Shown piece by piece: positions 1-8,178 of a stretch of 64,000 nucleotides of DNA. The position numbers and the translations under genes were made by a program. The stretch spans positions 186,001 to 250,000 of the forward strand of contig JASCOF010000002.1 in the NCBI GenBank assembly GCA_029960065.1. The letters run 5' to 3'. The notes under the pieces are model-generated. The model searched no databases. It saw nothing but the letters and a program-made list of their open reading frames with translations, and was not told where the DNA came from. Each line of letters opens with the position of its first letter. The first letter of the stretch is position 1. This DNA is from Flavobacteriaceae bacterium PS02336 (GTDB lineage: Bacteria; Bacteroidota; Bacteroidia; Flavobacteriales; Flavobacteriaceae).

Positions 1-260
1 ATGAAATCACTATCAAAGATTTTGCAGAAGAAATTATAAAATTAACAGGCACGAATCAGAAAGTAGTGTATCATCCGCTACCTGTAAATGACCCTTTGCA
101 GCGTCAGCCAGATACTACAAAAGCAAAAGAATTGTTAGGCTGGGAAGCTAAAGTAAGCCGCGCTGAAGGAATGAAAATTACTTACGATTATTTTAAATCA
201 TTATCTGCAGAAGAACTATCAAAAGAAGAACACAAAGATTTTTCGAGTTATATTAAATAA
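1..260 (+). CDS. UDP-glucuronate decarboxylase-like SDR epimerase, C-terminal part
   Basis: The frame is already open at base 3 and ends at TAA 258-260, so only about 85 C-terminal residues are present and the start lies left of the window. The tail reads like the end of an extended short-chain dehydrogenase of the UDP-xylose synthase (UDP-glucuronate decarboxylase) type: an EITIKDFAEEI-like helix, then VVYHPLPVNDPLQRQPD and a KAKELLGWEAKVS segment, which is the usual closing signature of this group. The NAD-binding and catalytic Tyr-x3-Lys parts are outside. Family known: makes UDP-xylose for surface glycans. Inferred: it belongs with the polysaccharide genes that follow on the other strand. 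A dTDP-glucose dehydratase-like relative cannot be excluded from the tail alone. Confidence 0.8.
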   Translation, partial: EITIKDFAEEIIKLTGTNQKVVYHPLPVNDPLQRQPDTTKAKELLGWEAKVSRAEGMKITYDYFKSLSAEELSKEEHKDFSSYIK

Positions 261-261
261 T

Positions 262-303
262 AAAAAAAGGGAAAATATACGGCAGTATTTTCCCTTTTTT
301 ATT
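262..303. terminator. Bidirectional intrinsic terminator
   Basis: Arms of about 15 bases (A-run, GGGAAAATA and its complement) close over an 8-base loop and are flanked by A and T runs on both sides. It lies between two convergent genes, ending at 260 and 318, and can serve both. Confidence 0.8.
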
Positions 304-317
304 TTAATGAAAGTGAT

Positions 318-1505
318 TTAAAAAGCATCATCTTCAATTAGTTGTTTCATTTGCTGATCCAGATTAAAATTTTGTTTGGCATGAAGAAAAATTGTTTTCT
401 TCATGGTTTGGATTTCATTTTTATCCATTTGAGAAATCTGTTTTAAAGTACTATTTAAACCTTTAAAATCTTCAACAGGAACAACCCAGCCTAGATTATT
501 TTCTTCAACAATATTTTCCCCTTCGCCACCGCCAAAATACAAAACAGGAAATCCTAAAGCACTGTATTCAAATATTTTTGAAGGCACAGAACCATAAATC
601 CTTGTTTTTAACGGAACAAGAGCAATATCTAAATTTATCAATTTTTCATGCAGAATATTACGATCTAACATTCCGTGAAAAATAATTTTCTGCATCGGAT
701 TTTGATTCATATAATTTACGATTTGAGCTTTCTCGGCGCCATCTCCAAAAATGTGTAATTCGACATTGAGGTTTTCTAAATTCAATTGCTGAATAAGTTC
801 AAAAACGCCTTGTGCAACGCCTAATAATCCAGCATAAAACAACTTTACAGATTCGTTGGAATTTTCATTTTCAGCAATACTATTTTCTACAAAATGATCT
901 GGATAATTGCGATATAAAAAACATTTCTTTTCAGGAAAAATAGAATGAATATGATTTATAATTTCATTTGATTGACCGAAAATATGCGTTGCTTTTTTAT
1001 AAATGAAACGTTCTATAAAAAGCAGCATATTATGAGAAATACTTTTTTTCTTTAAAACACCAAGTTCAATTGCTGCAGTAGGCCAAAGATCTGAAACGTT
1101 CAAAATTATTTTTTTTCTTTTAATCCAAAGAGCAAAAACTGAGACAAAAGACAATAATAATGGCGGTGATTGTACAATTACCTTTTTGGGTGTTTTAGCA
1201 AATAACAAATAAAAAAACAAAACACTTGAGAATGAAAACGTCGAAACAATTCTTTTAAAAATATTAGAACTGTTGCTCGGATAAATCCAAAGACGCTTCA
1301 AAGTAATATTCTTAATTTTCTCGGTTACCGAAAAACGACCTTTATATTCTGAGAAAATTTCTCCTTTTGGATAATTCGGAAGCGGAGAAATTACCGAAAC
1401 TTTATATCCGTTTTGGTTTAATTTCAAAGCCAATTGCTCAATTCGATTGGCAGCCGCACCTTTTTCTGGCGGATAATAATTGGATATAATTAAAATGTCT
1501 TTCAT
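318..1505 (-). CDS. Glycosyltransferase family 4 (WbuB-like)
   Basis: A 395-residue GT-B glycosyltransferase that should transfer a sugar from a nucleotide-sugar donor to a growing surface glycan at the cytoplasmic membrane face. The N-terminus ISNYYPPEKGAAANRI matches GT4 enzymes of the WbuB group, which often act on amino sugars. The C-terminal half has HIFGDGAEKAQI and the donor-binding stretch with FEYSALGFPVL followed by acidic residues (GT4 E-x7-E region). A hydrophobic segment at about 95-130 suggests membrane association. Its ATG shares one base with the stop of the 2-epimerase gene upstream (TAATG), so the two are translationally coupled. Donor and acceptor cannot be told from sequence. 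Confidence 0.85.
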   Translation of the reverse strand: MKDILIISNYYPPEKGAAANRIEQLALKLNQNGYKVSVISPLPNYPKGEIFSEYKGRFSVTEKIKNITLKRLWIYPSNSSNIFKRIVSTFSFSSVLFFYLLFAKTPKKVIVQSPPLLLSFVSVFALWIKRKKIILNVSDLWPTAAIELGVLKKKSISHNMLLFIERFIYKKATHIFGQSNEIINHIHSIFPEKKCFLYRNYPDHFVENSIAENENSNESVKLFYAGLLGVAQGVFELIQQLNLENLNVELHIFGDGAEKAQIVNYMNQNPMQKIIFHGMLDRNILHEKLINLDIALVPLKTRIYGSVPSKIFEYSALGFPVLYFGGGEGENIVEENNLGWVVPVEDFKGLNSTLKQISQMDKNEIQTMKKTIFLHAKQNFNLDQQMKQLIEDDAF

Positions 1506-2590
1506 TATTTATCCAATAAAGTTGAAATAATTCTTTCCGATGCTTTTCCATCCCATAAATCTGGAATACCGCTTTTTCTGGCGCCATTTAGTAAAAATGA
1601 GTTAAATACTTTTTTCAAATTTTCTAATGATGTTCCCACAATTGTATTAGATCCAATGGTTTCTGTTTCAGGTCTTTCGGTATTATCTCGCATGGTAAAA
1701 CATGGAATTCCCAGAACAGTTGTTTCTTCAGAAATTCCGCCGCTGTCTGTAATAACTGCAAAACTATTTTTTATTAAATACATGAAATTTAAATAACCTT
1801 GAGGCAAAACAAAAATGATATTTTTAAACTCAATTTTGCTTTCGCTTAAAATTGCTTGCGTTCTTGGGTGAATAGGGAAAATTATTTTTTTATCATTTAC
1901 TAAAGAATCAATTCCGTGAAGTAAATTGATAAGAGAAGAAACTTCGTCAACATTTGCTGGACGATGTAACGTTAGAATAATATAGTTTTTTTCTTTTAAT
2001 CGGTGCTCTTTCCAAAAATCTGGTGCAGAACTTCTATCGATATTCTGGTATAAAGTATCGATCATAACATTCCCCACAAAATGAACATTTTCTGGATCTG
2101 AGCCTAATTTTAGCAAATTTTCTGAAGCCGATGTTGAGGTTGTAAAAAAGTAATCAGTTATACTGTCCGTCAGCATTCTATTAATTTCTTCTGGCATTGT
2201 TAAATCTCCAGAACGAATTCCGGCTTCAACATGCGCGACTTTTGTATGGCATTTTTTAGCGACAATAGAGCATGCCATTGTGGAGTTAACATCGCCAACA
2301 ACCAAAACCAAATCGCACGGATTTTGAAGTAATTCTTTTTCAAAAGCAATCATAATTGCAGCAGTTTGTTCTGCCTGAGAACCACTTTTTACTTCCAAAT
2401 TTACATCTGGTTGCGGAATATTTAATTCCTCAAAAAAAGTATCGCTTAAGTTTTTATCATAATGCTGACCTGTATGCACCAAACGAAATGAAACATCAAA
2501 ACCTTCATTTTGCTTGCTTTTGATAGCATTAATAATAGGCGCTATTTTTATAAAGTTTGGTCTTGCACCTGCAATTATGGTAATTTTCAT
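1505..2590 (-). CDS. wecB: UDP-N-acetylglucosamine 2-epimerase (non-hydrolysing)
   Basis: A 361-residue cytoplasmic enzyme interconverting UDP-GlcNAc and UDP-ManNAc (or an analogue such as a fucosamine precursor). Family landmarks are present: GARPNFIK at residues 8-15, HTGQHYD at 39-45, HVEAGIRSGD near 121-130, TLHRPANVD near 208-216, and the UDP-binding SGGISEETT near 283. Full length for the family. It is the first gene of a two-gene leftward operon with the GT4 gene. A -7 box (TACTTTTG on the minus strand) sits about 27 bases before the ATG. The WecB name is for the reaction; the exact product could be a 2-epimerised modified sugar. Confidence 0.92.
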   Translation of the reverse strand: MKITIIAGARPNFIKIAPIINAIKSKQNEGFDVSFRLVHTGQHYDKNLSDTFFEELNIPQPDVNLEVKSGSQAEQTAAIMIAFEKELLQNPCDLVLVVGDVNSTMACSIVAKKCHTKVAHVEAGIRSGDLTMPEEINRMLTDSITDYFFTTSTSASENLLKLGSDPENVHFVGNVMIDTLYQNIDRSSAPDFWKEHRLKEKNYIILTLHRPANVDEVSSLINLLHGIDSLVNDKKIIFPIHPRTQAILSESKIEFKNIIFVLPQGYLNFMYLIKNSFAVITDSGGISEETTVLGIPCFTMRDNTERPETETIGSNTIVGTSLENLKKVFNSFLLNGARKSGIPDLWDGKASERIISTLLDK

Positions 2591-2616
2591 AGATTCTTTC
2601 TAAAAACTTTCTTTGG

Positions 2617-2624
2617 CAAAAGTA
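2617..2624 (-). promoter_or_regulatory. -7 promoter box for the wecB/GT4 operon
   Basis: Minus strand reads TACTTTTG, an exact TAnnTTTG Bacteroidota -7 element, 27 bases before the start codon. No clear TTG -33 element was found at 17-23 bases. Confidence 0.5.
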
Positions 2625-2719
2625 AAGTTTAAATTGGAATCTCGATAAATTGGAAGATTTAGTTATGTTTAAAATTTAAGTTTTGAAGAGGATTATGAAA
2701 GAAATCTTATTGAGATTGG

Positions 2720-2777
2720 AGGTCGCAATTTGCGACCTTAAATAATTGAATCATTTCAAGGTCACAATTTGTGACCT
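2720..2777. repeat. Two related 19-bp palindromes after the ORF6N gene
   Basis: AGGTCGCAATTTGCGACCT at 2720-2738 and AGGTCACAATTTGTGACCT at 2759-2777 are dyads with 9-base arms around one central base, 39 bases apart, each followed by TTAAA. They differ only by a compensated G/A change in the arms. They lie between the stop of the ORF6N gene (2793) and wecB. A third copy of the core is found inside the ORF6N coding region at 3086-3116. Confidence 0.85.
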
Positions 2778-2792
2778 TAAAGATTTAGAAAG

Positions 2793-3314
2793 TTATTTTT
2801 TATAACCAATCTTAACTCTTTCAGATTCGTTTTCTTTTTTCTCCGTTAACTCATCCAAATAAGAAAAAACCAATTCAATATTTTTATCATGATTTTCTAA
2901 CTTCTTTTGAATCTGAAGAATATCAACCTTAATTTCGGTTGTATCCAAAAGCATTTGTCTCACTTTCGTAAAAATCCTCATAATTTGAATATTGGTTTGA
3001 ATGGCTTTGTCGCTTTTTAAGACACTTGAAAGCATTAGTACACCATGTTCTGTAAAAACAGAAGGTAGTTTTCGAATTCCTCCCCAACTTGATATCACAA
3101 ATTGTGATTTCAAGTTTGCAAATTCACTTTGGGATAATTCAAACATGAAATCTTCAGGAAATCTTGAAATGTTTCTTTTTACTGCCTGTTTTAAAACTCG
3201 TGTTTCAATTTCATAGAGCTCTGCTAAATCAATGTCAAGCATCACTTTTTGACCACGAATAAAGTATATTTTATTAGAAATTGTTTCTTCAGAAAGTAAA
3301 GATTGATCTTCCAT
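2793..3314 (-). CDS. ORF6N (KilA-N-like) domain protein
   Basis: A 173-residue protein with an ORF6N DNA-binding-like domain, recognisable by IYFIRGQKVMLDIDLAELY at about 16-34, then VKRNISRFPEDFMFEL and a LPSVFTEHGVLMLSSVL segment. The C-terminal 50 residues look like a coiled coil (VDILQIQKKLENHDKN). ORF6N domains are known from phage proteins and from many Bacteroidota chromosomes, where their role is unclear. It stands alone, between polysaccharide genes, and has palindromes downstream and one within its own coding sequence. This suggests self-regulation or a small mobile unit, which is inference. Function otherwise unknown. Confidence 0.85.
   Translation of the reverse strand: MEDQSLLSEETISNKIYFIRGQKVMLDIDLAELYEIETRVLKQAVKRNISRFPEDFMFELSQSEFANLKSQFVISSWGGIRKLPSVFTEHGVLMLSSVLKSDKAIQTNIQIMRIFTKVRQMLLDTTEIKVDILQIQKKLENHDKNIELVFSYLDELTEKKENESERVKIGYKK
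3086..3116. repeat. Near-perfect 31-bp palindrome inside the ORF6N gene
   Basis: The 31 bases starting AACTTGATATCACAA are an inverted repeat with only one mismatched pair besides the centre. The inner 13 bases, TCACAAATTGTGA, equal the core of the downstream palindrome at 2759-2777 (there in the other orientation). It encodes the LKSQFVISS part of the protein. Confidence 0.75.
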
Positions 3315-3358
3315 AAGTTTTTAATTAGAAAAAAACAAATGTAAGATTTTATTTATAT

Positions 3359-4690
3359 TTATAAATACGATTTAAACTGTTTTAGTTTTCCGCGTTTGGT
3401 TCTTTCTAAAATAGTTTTTCGTGTAAAAGTGAAGTGTAAATTGGGTTCCAAATATAAAGCGATGGCTTCTTTTATTTTTTGAATTTGTTCTGAAACTAAT
3501 GCTGTCTCAGCAACATATTCAATTTCAAAAGTATCTAATTGTGTTTGTTTGATGATAAATTCTTTTACATTTCCATCATCTTCAATGATGCTTTTGGTTA
3601 CATAATAGAATGTCAAACCTGGCGATTTTTTCCCGCTTGGAAGAATCGCAACGTCGTTGGTTCTTCCAATTAATTTTTTAAGAATTGGTTTTTGTGGCGT
3701 GCTTTTTTCGTCTAAAATACCAATATCGCCAATTTCATATCGGATAAAAGGATTTGCTTTGTTGAATAACGATGTAATCACAATTTTTCCTTCTGTTCCA
3801 TGTGGAACAGGAATATTGTTTTCGTCTAAAATCTCAACAAAAAGAGTTTCGGCATTTATCTGCCATTCGCCTTTCGGATTTTCAAAAGCAATCAAATCCA
3901 ATTCAGATGCGCCATATTCGCTAATAATTGGAATACCGAATTGTTTTTCCAGCAATATTTTATCTGTTTCAAAAAGCATTTCCGAAGTAACAAAACAAGC
4001 TTTTAAAGTCGGACAGATTTCATTTAATATAATACTTTTCTGTTCTAAAAATTTGGCAAATAAAACAATAGAACTTGTATAACCGTTGATGTAATCGAAT
4101 TTTTTAGTTTTGAATTTCTTCAGAAATTTTTCAAGAATTTCATCCGATAAATCAAAAACAGGAAAACGAAAACGATGCGTTAAAAAATCTTTGAAACGTT
4201 CTTTTTGATATCCAATAAAATCCATCGGAATGCCGTAAAAACGCGCTTGATACGAATGATTAAAATCAATACCAAACCAGCCAAAGCGCATAATATTTGA
4301 AGCCCAGGTTAAGGCGTGCGAATATTTATCTTTGGCAAAAACAAAAGGAGTTCCGCTTGATCCAGAGGTTTTGTTGAGGTAAATATTGGCTTTTGAATAC
4401 CCTCTTGAAAGTCTTTCTTCAAGAGGTTTTTGTAAATTTTGTTTGTTTAATATTGGAAGATTTTCCCAGTTTTCAGCATTTTTATCTCCAACTAAATCTT
4501 TGTAAAAGGAATTATGGTTAAGATGAAAATCAACGATTTCTCTCTTTTTGTTTTCAAGAAAAGTGACATATTCCTCTTCAGAAAAACGTACAATTTTATC
4601 CAATTCGGCTTTTGCTTTCTTTATCTGAAAACCATTTAATTGAAGTGAAAGATCAAAAAGACGAATCATTTTTCGGAATATTTTCATCAA
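3359..4690 (-). CDS. CapK-like adenylate-forming enzyme (phenylacetate-CoA ligase family)
   Basis: A 443-residue member of the PaaK/F390-synthetase/CapK branch of adenylate-forming enzymes, expected to activate a carboxylate as an adenylate in the cytoplasm. The phosphate-binding loop SGSSGTP is at 109-115, SEYGASELDLIAFE lies near 257, and RYEIGDIGILD and GRTNDVAILPSGKK occur in the C-terminal half. CapK-type members are known from capsule loci and the neighbours are glycan genes, so a role in modifying a surface polysaccharide is likely. It reads toward ORF6N from a start at 4690, about 110 bases from the divergent purD start. The substrate is not predictable. Confidence 0.82.
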   Translation of the reverse strand: MMKIFRKMIRLFDLSLQLNGFQIKKAKAELDKIVRFSEEEYVTFLENKKREIVDFHLNHNSFYKDLVGDKNAENWENLPILNKQNLQKPLEERLSRGYSKANIYLNKTSGSSGTPFVFAKDKYSHALTWASNIMRFGWFGIDFNHSYQARFYGIPMDFIGYQKERFKDFLTHRFRFPVFDLSDEILEKFLKKFKTKKFDYINGYTSSIVLFAKFLEQKSIILNEICPTLKACFVTSEMLFETDKILLEKQFGIPIISEYGASELDLIAFENPKGEWQINAETLFVEILDENNIPVPHGTEGKIVITSLFNKANPFIRYEIGDIGILDEKSTPQKPILKKLIGRTNDVAILPSGKKSPGLTFYYVTKSIIEDDGNVKEFIIKQTQLDTFEIEYVAETALVSEQIQKIKEAIALYLEPNLHFTFTRKTILERTKRGKLKQFKSYL

Positions 4691-4769
4691 AAATAATATT
4701 TACCAATTACTAACAACCAAGAATCAGCAAGTTTTTAAGATTTAATTATTTTTTAAGTTCAAAAGCAAT

Positions 4770-4777
4770 TATTTTTG
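4770..4777 (+). promoter_or_regulatory. -7 promoter box for purD
   Basis: TATTTTTG fits TAnnTTTG and lies 25 bases before the purD ATG. No convincing -33 TTG at the right distance. Confidence 0.5.
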
Positions 4778-4802
4778 CACCACAACTAAATACAACTACA
4801 CC

Positions 4803-6077
4803 ATGACAATTTTATTATTGGGATCAGGCGGAAGAGAGCATGCATTTGCATGGAAAATGACTCAGAGTCCGCTTTGCGAAAAACTTTTTGTAGTACCTGG
4901 AAATGCAGGAACGGCGGCAATTGCTGAAAATGTGGCAATATCTGCGACAGATTTTGAAGCCGTAAAAGCTTTAGTACTTAAAGAAAATATAAGTTTAGTA
5001 GTCGTAGGACCTGAAGATCCATTGGTAAAAGGTATTTACGATTATTTCAAAAACGACGAAAGTTTAAAACATATTCCAGTTATCGGGCCATCTAAATTAG
5101 GTGCACAATTAGAAGGAAGTAAAGAATTTGCGAAAGAATTCTTGATGAAACATAATATTCCAACAGCTGCTTACGACAGTTTTACTGCTGAAACAGTTGA
5201 AAAAGGATGTGAGTTTTTAGAAACACTGCAGCCTCCTTACGTTCTAAAAGCAGACGGATTAGCTGCAGGAAAAGGAGTTTTGATTATTCAAGATCTTGAA
5301 GAAGCAAAAACGGAATTACGTAATATGCTTGTTCACGCTAAATTTGGAACAGCGAGTGCAAAAGTTGTTATTGAAGAATTTCTAGACGGAATCGAATTAA
5401 GCTGTTTCGTTTTAACAGACGGAAAAAATTATAAAATTCTTCCAACGGCAAAAGATTACAAACGAATTGGAGAAGGCGATACAGGTTTAAATACAGGTGG
5501 AATGGGAGCAGTTTCTCCAGTTCCTTATGTTGATGCGGTTTTGATGGAAAAAATTGAAACACGTATTGTAAAACCAACAATCGAAGGTTTCCAAAAAGAC
5601 GGAATCGAATATAAAGGTTTTGTATTTATTGGTTTAATCAACGTTAAAAATGAACCAATCGTTATTGAATACAATGTGAGAATGGGAGATCCTGAGACTG
5701 AAGTGGTAGTTCCGAGATTGAAATCAGATTTGGTTGAATTATTCTTATCTGTTGCAGATCAAAAATTAGGAGACTTTAATTTAGAAGTTGATCCAAGAAG
5801 CGCAACGACTGTTATGGTAGTTTCTGGCGGATATCCAGAAGATTTCGAAAAAGGAAAAGTAATTTCTGGATTAGAAACTATTGAAGATTCTATTGTTTTT
5901 CACGCAGGAACAAAATTAGATAACGGAAATGTCGTTACTAATGGAGGTCGTGTAATTGCTGTAACATCTTATGGAGATAATTTCCAAGAAGCCATAAAAA
6001 AATCTTATCAAAACGTAGATAAACTAAGCTTTGATAAGATGTATTTTAGAAAAGATATCGGCTTCGATTTAATTTAA
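4803..6077 (+). CDS. purD: Phosphoribosylamine--glycine ligase
   Basis: GAR synthetase, second step of de novo purine synthesis: phosphoribosylamine + glycine + ATP to glycinamide ribonucleotide, cytosolic. 424 residues, normal length. The N-terminal LLLGSGGREHAFAWK, the ATP-grasp glycine-rich loop VLKADGLAAGKGVLI at about 146-160, the NTGGMGAVSPVP segment and the metal-binding NVRMGDPETEVVVPRL are all intact. It is a single gene bounded by its own -7 box and a terminator at 6089-6120. Confidence 0.97.
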   Translation: MTILLLGSGGREHAFAWKMTQSPLCEKLFVVPGNAGTAAIAENVAISATDFEAVKALVLKENISLVVVGPEDPLVKGIYDYFKNDESLKHIPVIGPSKLGAQLEGSKEFAKEFLMKHNIPTAAYDSFTAETVEKGCEFLETLQPPYVLKADGLAAGKGVLIIQDLEEAKTELRNMLVHAKFGTASAKVVIEEFLDGIELSCFVLTDGKNYKILPTAKDYKRIGEGDTGLNTGGMGAVSPVPYVDAVLMEKIETRIVKPTIEGFQKDGIEYKGFVFIGLINVKNEPIVIEYNVRMGDPETEVVVPRLKSDLVELFLSVADQKLGDFNLEVDPRSATTVMVVSGGYPEDFEKGKVISGLETIEDSIVFHAGTKLDNGNVVTNGGRVIAVTSYGDNFQEAIKKSYQNVDKLSFDKMYFRKDIGFDLI

Positions 6078-6088
6078 AATAATTTGAG

Positions 6089-6120
6089 AACTAACCCTTT
6101 AAATTAAGGGTTTAGTTTTT
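6089..6120. terminator. Intrinsic terminator after purD
   Basis: AACTAACCCTT pairs with AAGGGTTTAGTT over a short AT loop, followed by a T run. It ends at the stop codon of the convergent DUF6341 gene and may act in both directions. Confidence 0.75.
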
Positions 6121-6349
6121 ATTTTAAAAATGAATGAGCTGTTGTATCTTGGTTTTCTGTTCCAGCTTCATCAAAAATGCGTAATTGTTTAATCCAATAA
6201 ACGATTGCCACAGAGCAGATGATCATGAAAATCCAGTTAATAGTGTTTGCACCAAACCATGTAATTAATTCCAAACGACGTAAAAAGTCAAGAGGAGCAA
6301 ACAAAATGTTAACGAATAAGTATTGTATTCCTTCAAAAAAAGCTGTCAT
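6119..6349 (-). CDS. DUF6341 small membrane protein
   Basis: A 76-residue protein with one or two membrane segments (about 5-25 and 36-53, NTINWIFMIICSVAIVYW) and an acidic polar tail ending AHSFLK. It resembles the conserved flavobacterial DUF6341 family, which has no known function. A very good minus-strand promoter at 6471-6500 would give it a leader of about 115 bases that also covers the start of the divergent DUF6427 gene. Conserved position near upp and DUF6427 is typical of Flavobacterium. Confidence 0.75.
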   Translation of the reverse strand: MTAFFEGIQYLFVNILFAPLDFLRRLELITWFGANTINWIFMIICSVAIVYWIKQLRIFDEAGTENQDTTAHSFLK

Positions 6350-6470
6350 AATTCTTTAAAATTATATGTTATTTATTGTTGTGTAATGCTTTGAAGATAA
6401 AATTCAGTTAATTGAATCTTTTTTCAACTTGTTCCGTTTTCCTTTTAAACAAGTATTATCTTTACAATCA

Positions 6471-6500
6471 CAAAAGTATAAAATATCCTTATGATAACAA
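6471..6500 (-). promoter_or_regulatory. Promoter for the DUF6341 gene (TTG-N19-TACTTTTG)
   Basis: On the minus strand TTG (6500-6498), a 19-base spacer and TACTTTTG (6478-6471) give a full Bacteroidota promoter match. It overlaps the first codons of the divergent gene starting at 6491. The predicted transcript starts near 6466, about 117 bases before the DUF6341 start codon. Confidence 0.6.
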
Positions 6501-7420
6501 GTGTTTTTAAAAAATCTACACCATTAAATTATTCATTGGTCGTAATTTTGATACTGGTTTTCTTTTTTATGTTCCAAATTAAAGACCCAACTTGGGTTTC
6601 TTCTTATTTTTTGGCCTTCCAAAAATTGAGTTTATTATGCTTTATTTTGGCTTCATTTTTTATGATTAATTTCATTGTAAAAAAGAATGGACTCAGTAAA
6701 GACAATGGTTACGCGATATTTTTTTACTTATTATTTCTTTTATTTTTCCCCACCATATTTAACAATCCAAATGTTATTTATGCGAACTTCTTTATTTTAT
6801 TGGCACTGCGAAGATTAATTTCGCTGCAATCTCTTAAAGCCTCCAAAGAAAAAATATTCGATGCCTCTTTTTGGATTTTTGTAGCTTCTTTATTTCAATT
6901 TTGGAGCGTGCTTTTCTTAGTATTGGTTTTTATCTCAATTATTTTTCACGTTTCTAGAGACTATAGAAACTGGGTTTTACCATTTATTGCATTTTTAGCG
7001 GTAGCAATTTTATTCTACATGGCATCATTAATTTTTAATATAGATGTCGCAACATTTTTTAACGAAAGAGCTGTAATCGATTTTAGAATTGATTATTTTA
7101 AGAATAATTACGAAAATGGAGCACTTTCAATTTACACTGCTGTTGCTTTGTTTTTTGTAACTTCAATGTTGATGACATTATCAAATAGACCGCAGATTGT
7201 ACATTCTTCGTATAAAAAAATTGTAGCATACTTTTTTATAGCCGCTTTTGTTTATATGATTTCGCCAAACAAAAGCAATGATTTATTACTATTTAGCATT
7301 GCGCCATTAACAATTATGGCAACAAGTCATGTAGAATACACGCAGCAAAAATTGAATAACGAAATTGTATTTTATGTATTGATTGCCTGCAGTTTATTTA
7401 CATTTTTCTCCCAATTATAA
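6491..7420 (+). CDS. DUF6427 multi-spanning membrane protein
   Basis: A 309-residue, strongly hydrophobic protein with about nine or ten predicted membrane helices and few polar loops (for example KKNGLSKDNG near 64-73 and FFNERAVIDFRIDYF near 189-203). It matches the conserved flavobacterial DUF6427 family; no function is established. Its 3' end overlaps the 3' end of the convergent upp gene by six bases. The neighbourhood with upp recalls a transport role, but nothing in the protein shows that. Confidence 0.75.
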   Translation: MITSVFKKSTPLNYSLVVILILVFFFMFQIKDPTWVSSYFLAFQKLSLLCFILASFFMINFIVKKNGLSKDNGYAIFFYLLFLLFFPTIFNNPNVIYANFFILLALRRLISLQSLKASKEKIFDASFWIFVASLFQFWSVLFLVLVFISIIFHVSRDYRNWVLPFIAFLAVAILFYMASLIFNIDVATFFNERAVIDFRIDYFKNNYENGALSIYTAVALFFVTSMLMTLSNRPQIVHSSYKKIVAYFFIAAFVYMISPNKSNDLLLFSIAPLTIMATSHVEYTQQKLNNEIVFYVLIACSLFTFFSQL

Positions 7421-8068
7421 TTTACTTCCATAAGCAAGATCCCCAGCATCGCCAAGACCAGGCACAATGTAGTTTTTCTCGTTTAATTTTTCGTCTAAGG
7501 AAGCAACCCATAAGTGACAGTTTTCAGGTAGATTTTCTTCTAAATGAGCAATTCCTTCTGGAGCCGCAATAACTACCACAATATGAAATTCTGTTGGAGC
7601 AGCGTTCTCCATTAATTTTTTGTGAACCGCTACAATAGATTGTCCTGTTGCCAGCATTGGGTCAAGAAGCAGAACAGTTTTATTATTTAAATTTGAAATG
7701 GCTTGATATTCAACTAAAATTTCAAATTCGTCATCGTTATTTGGATGATGTCTGCAAGCCGAAACAAAACTATTTTCTGCATGGTCAAAGTAATTTAAAA
7801 AGCCATTGTGAAGCGGTAAACCAGCTCGTAAAATGGGACATAAAACTAAATCAGTATCTATTTCGGTGGTTTTTTTAATGCCAAGCGGAGTCTGAATTTC
7901 AACATTTTTATAAGGTAAAATTTTGCTCAATTCGTACGCCATAATTTCACCAATACGTTCAATATTTCTTCTAAAACGCATGCTGTCGTTCTGCACATTA
8001 ACATTTCTAATTTGTCCTAGAAAATGATTTAAAACACTGTTGTTTTCAGATATATAATGAATTTTCAT
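7415..8068 (-). CDS. upp: Uracil phosphoribosyltransferase
   Basis: Pyrimidine salvage enzyme: uracil + PRPP to UMP and pyrophosphate, cytosolic. 217 residues. The RAGLPLHNGF segment is at 81-90, the PRPP-binding loop VLLLDPMLATGQS at 132-144, and the uracil-binding GLGDAGDLAYG at the C-terminus. All family motifs are intact. It is monocistronic and converges on the DUF6427 gene. Confidence 0.95.
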   Translation of the reverse strand: MKIHYISENNSVLNHFLGQIRNVNVQNDSMRFRRNIERIGEIMAYELSKILPYKNVEIQTPLGIKKTTEIDTDLVLCPILRAGLPLHNGFLNYFDHAENSFVSACRHHPNNDDEFEILVEYQAISNLNNKTVLLLDPMLATGQSIVAVHKKLMENAAPTEFHIVVVIAAPEGIAHLEENLPENCHLWVASLDEKLNEKNYIVPGLGDAGDLAYGSKL

Positions 8069-8149
8069 GATGAAATTTTAACCAATTTAAGAATATAATT
8101 ATGAATCGAAAAATAATTTCTTTTCTTCGCAGCATAAAAGTATAAAAAG

Positions 8150-8157
8150 TATCTTTG
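8150..8157 (+). promoter_or_regulatory. -7 promoter box for the DUF4254/GT9 operon
   Basis: TATCTTTG fits TAnnTTTG and lies 22 bases before the ATG at 8179. Confidence 0.5.
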
Positions 8158-8178
8158 TATATCTAAAAAAATAAAAAC

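Noticed and set aside
3657-4082. A 141-codon plus-strand frame opposite the CapK-like gene
   Set aside because: Shadow of a real adenylate-forming enzyme; no start context and composition typical of antisense.
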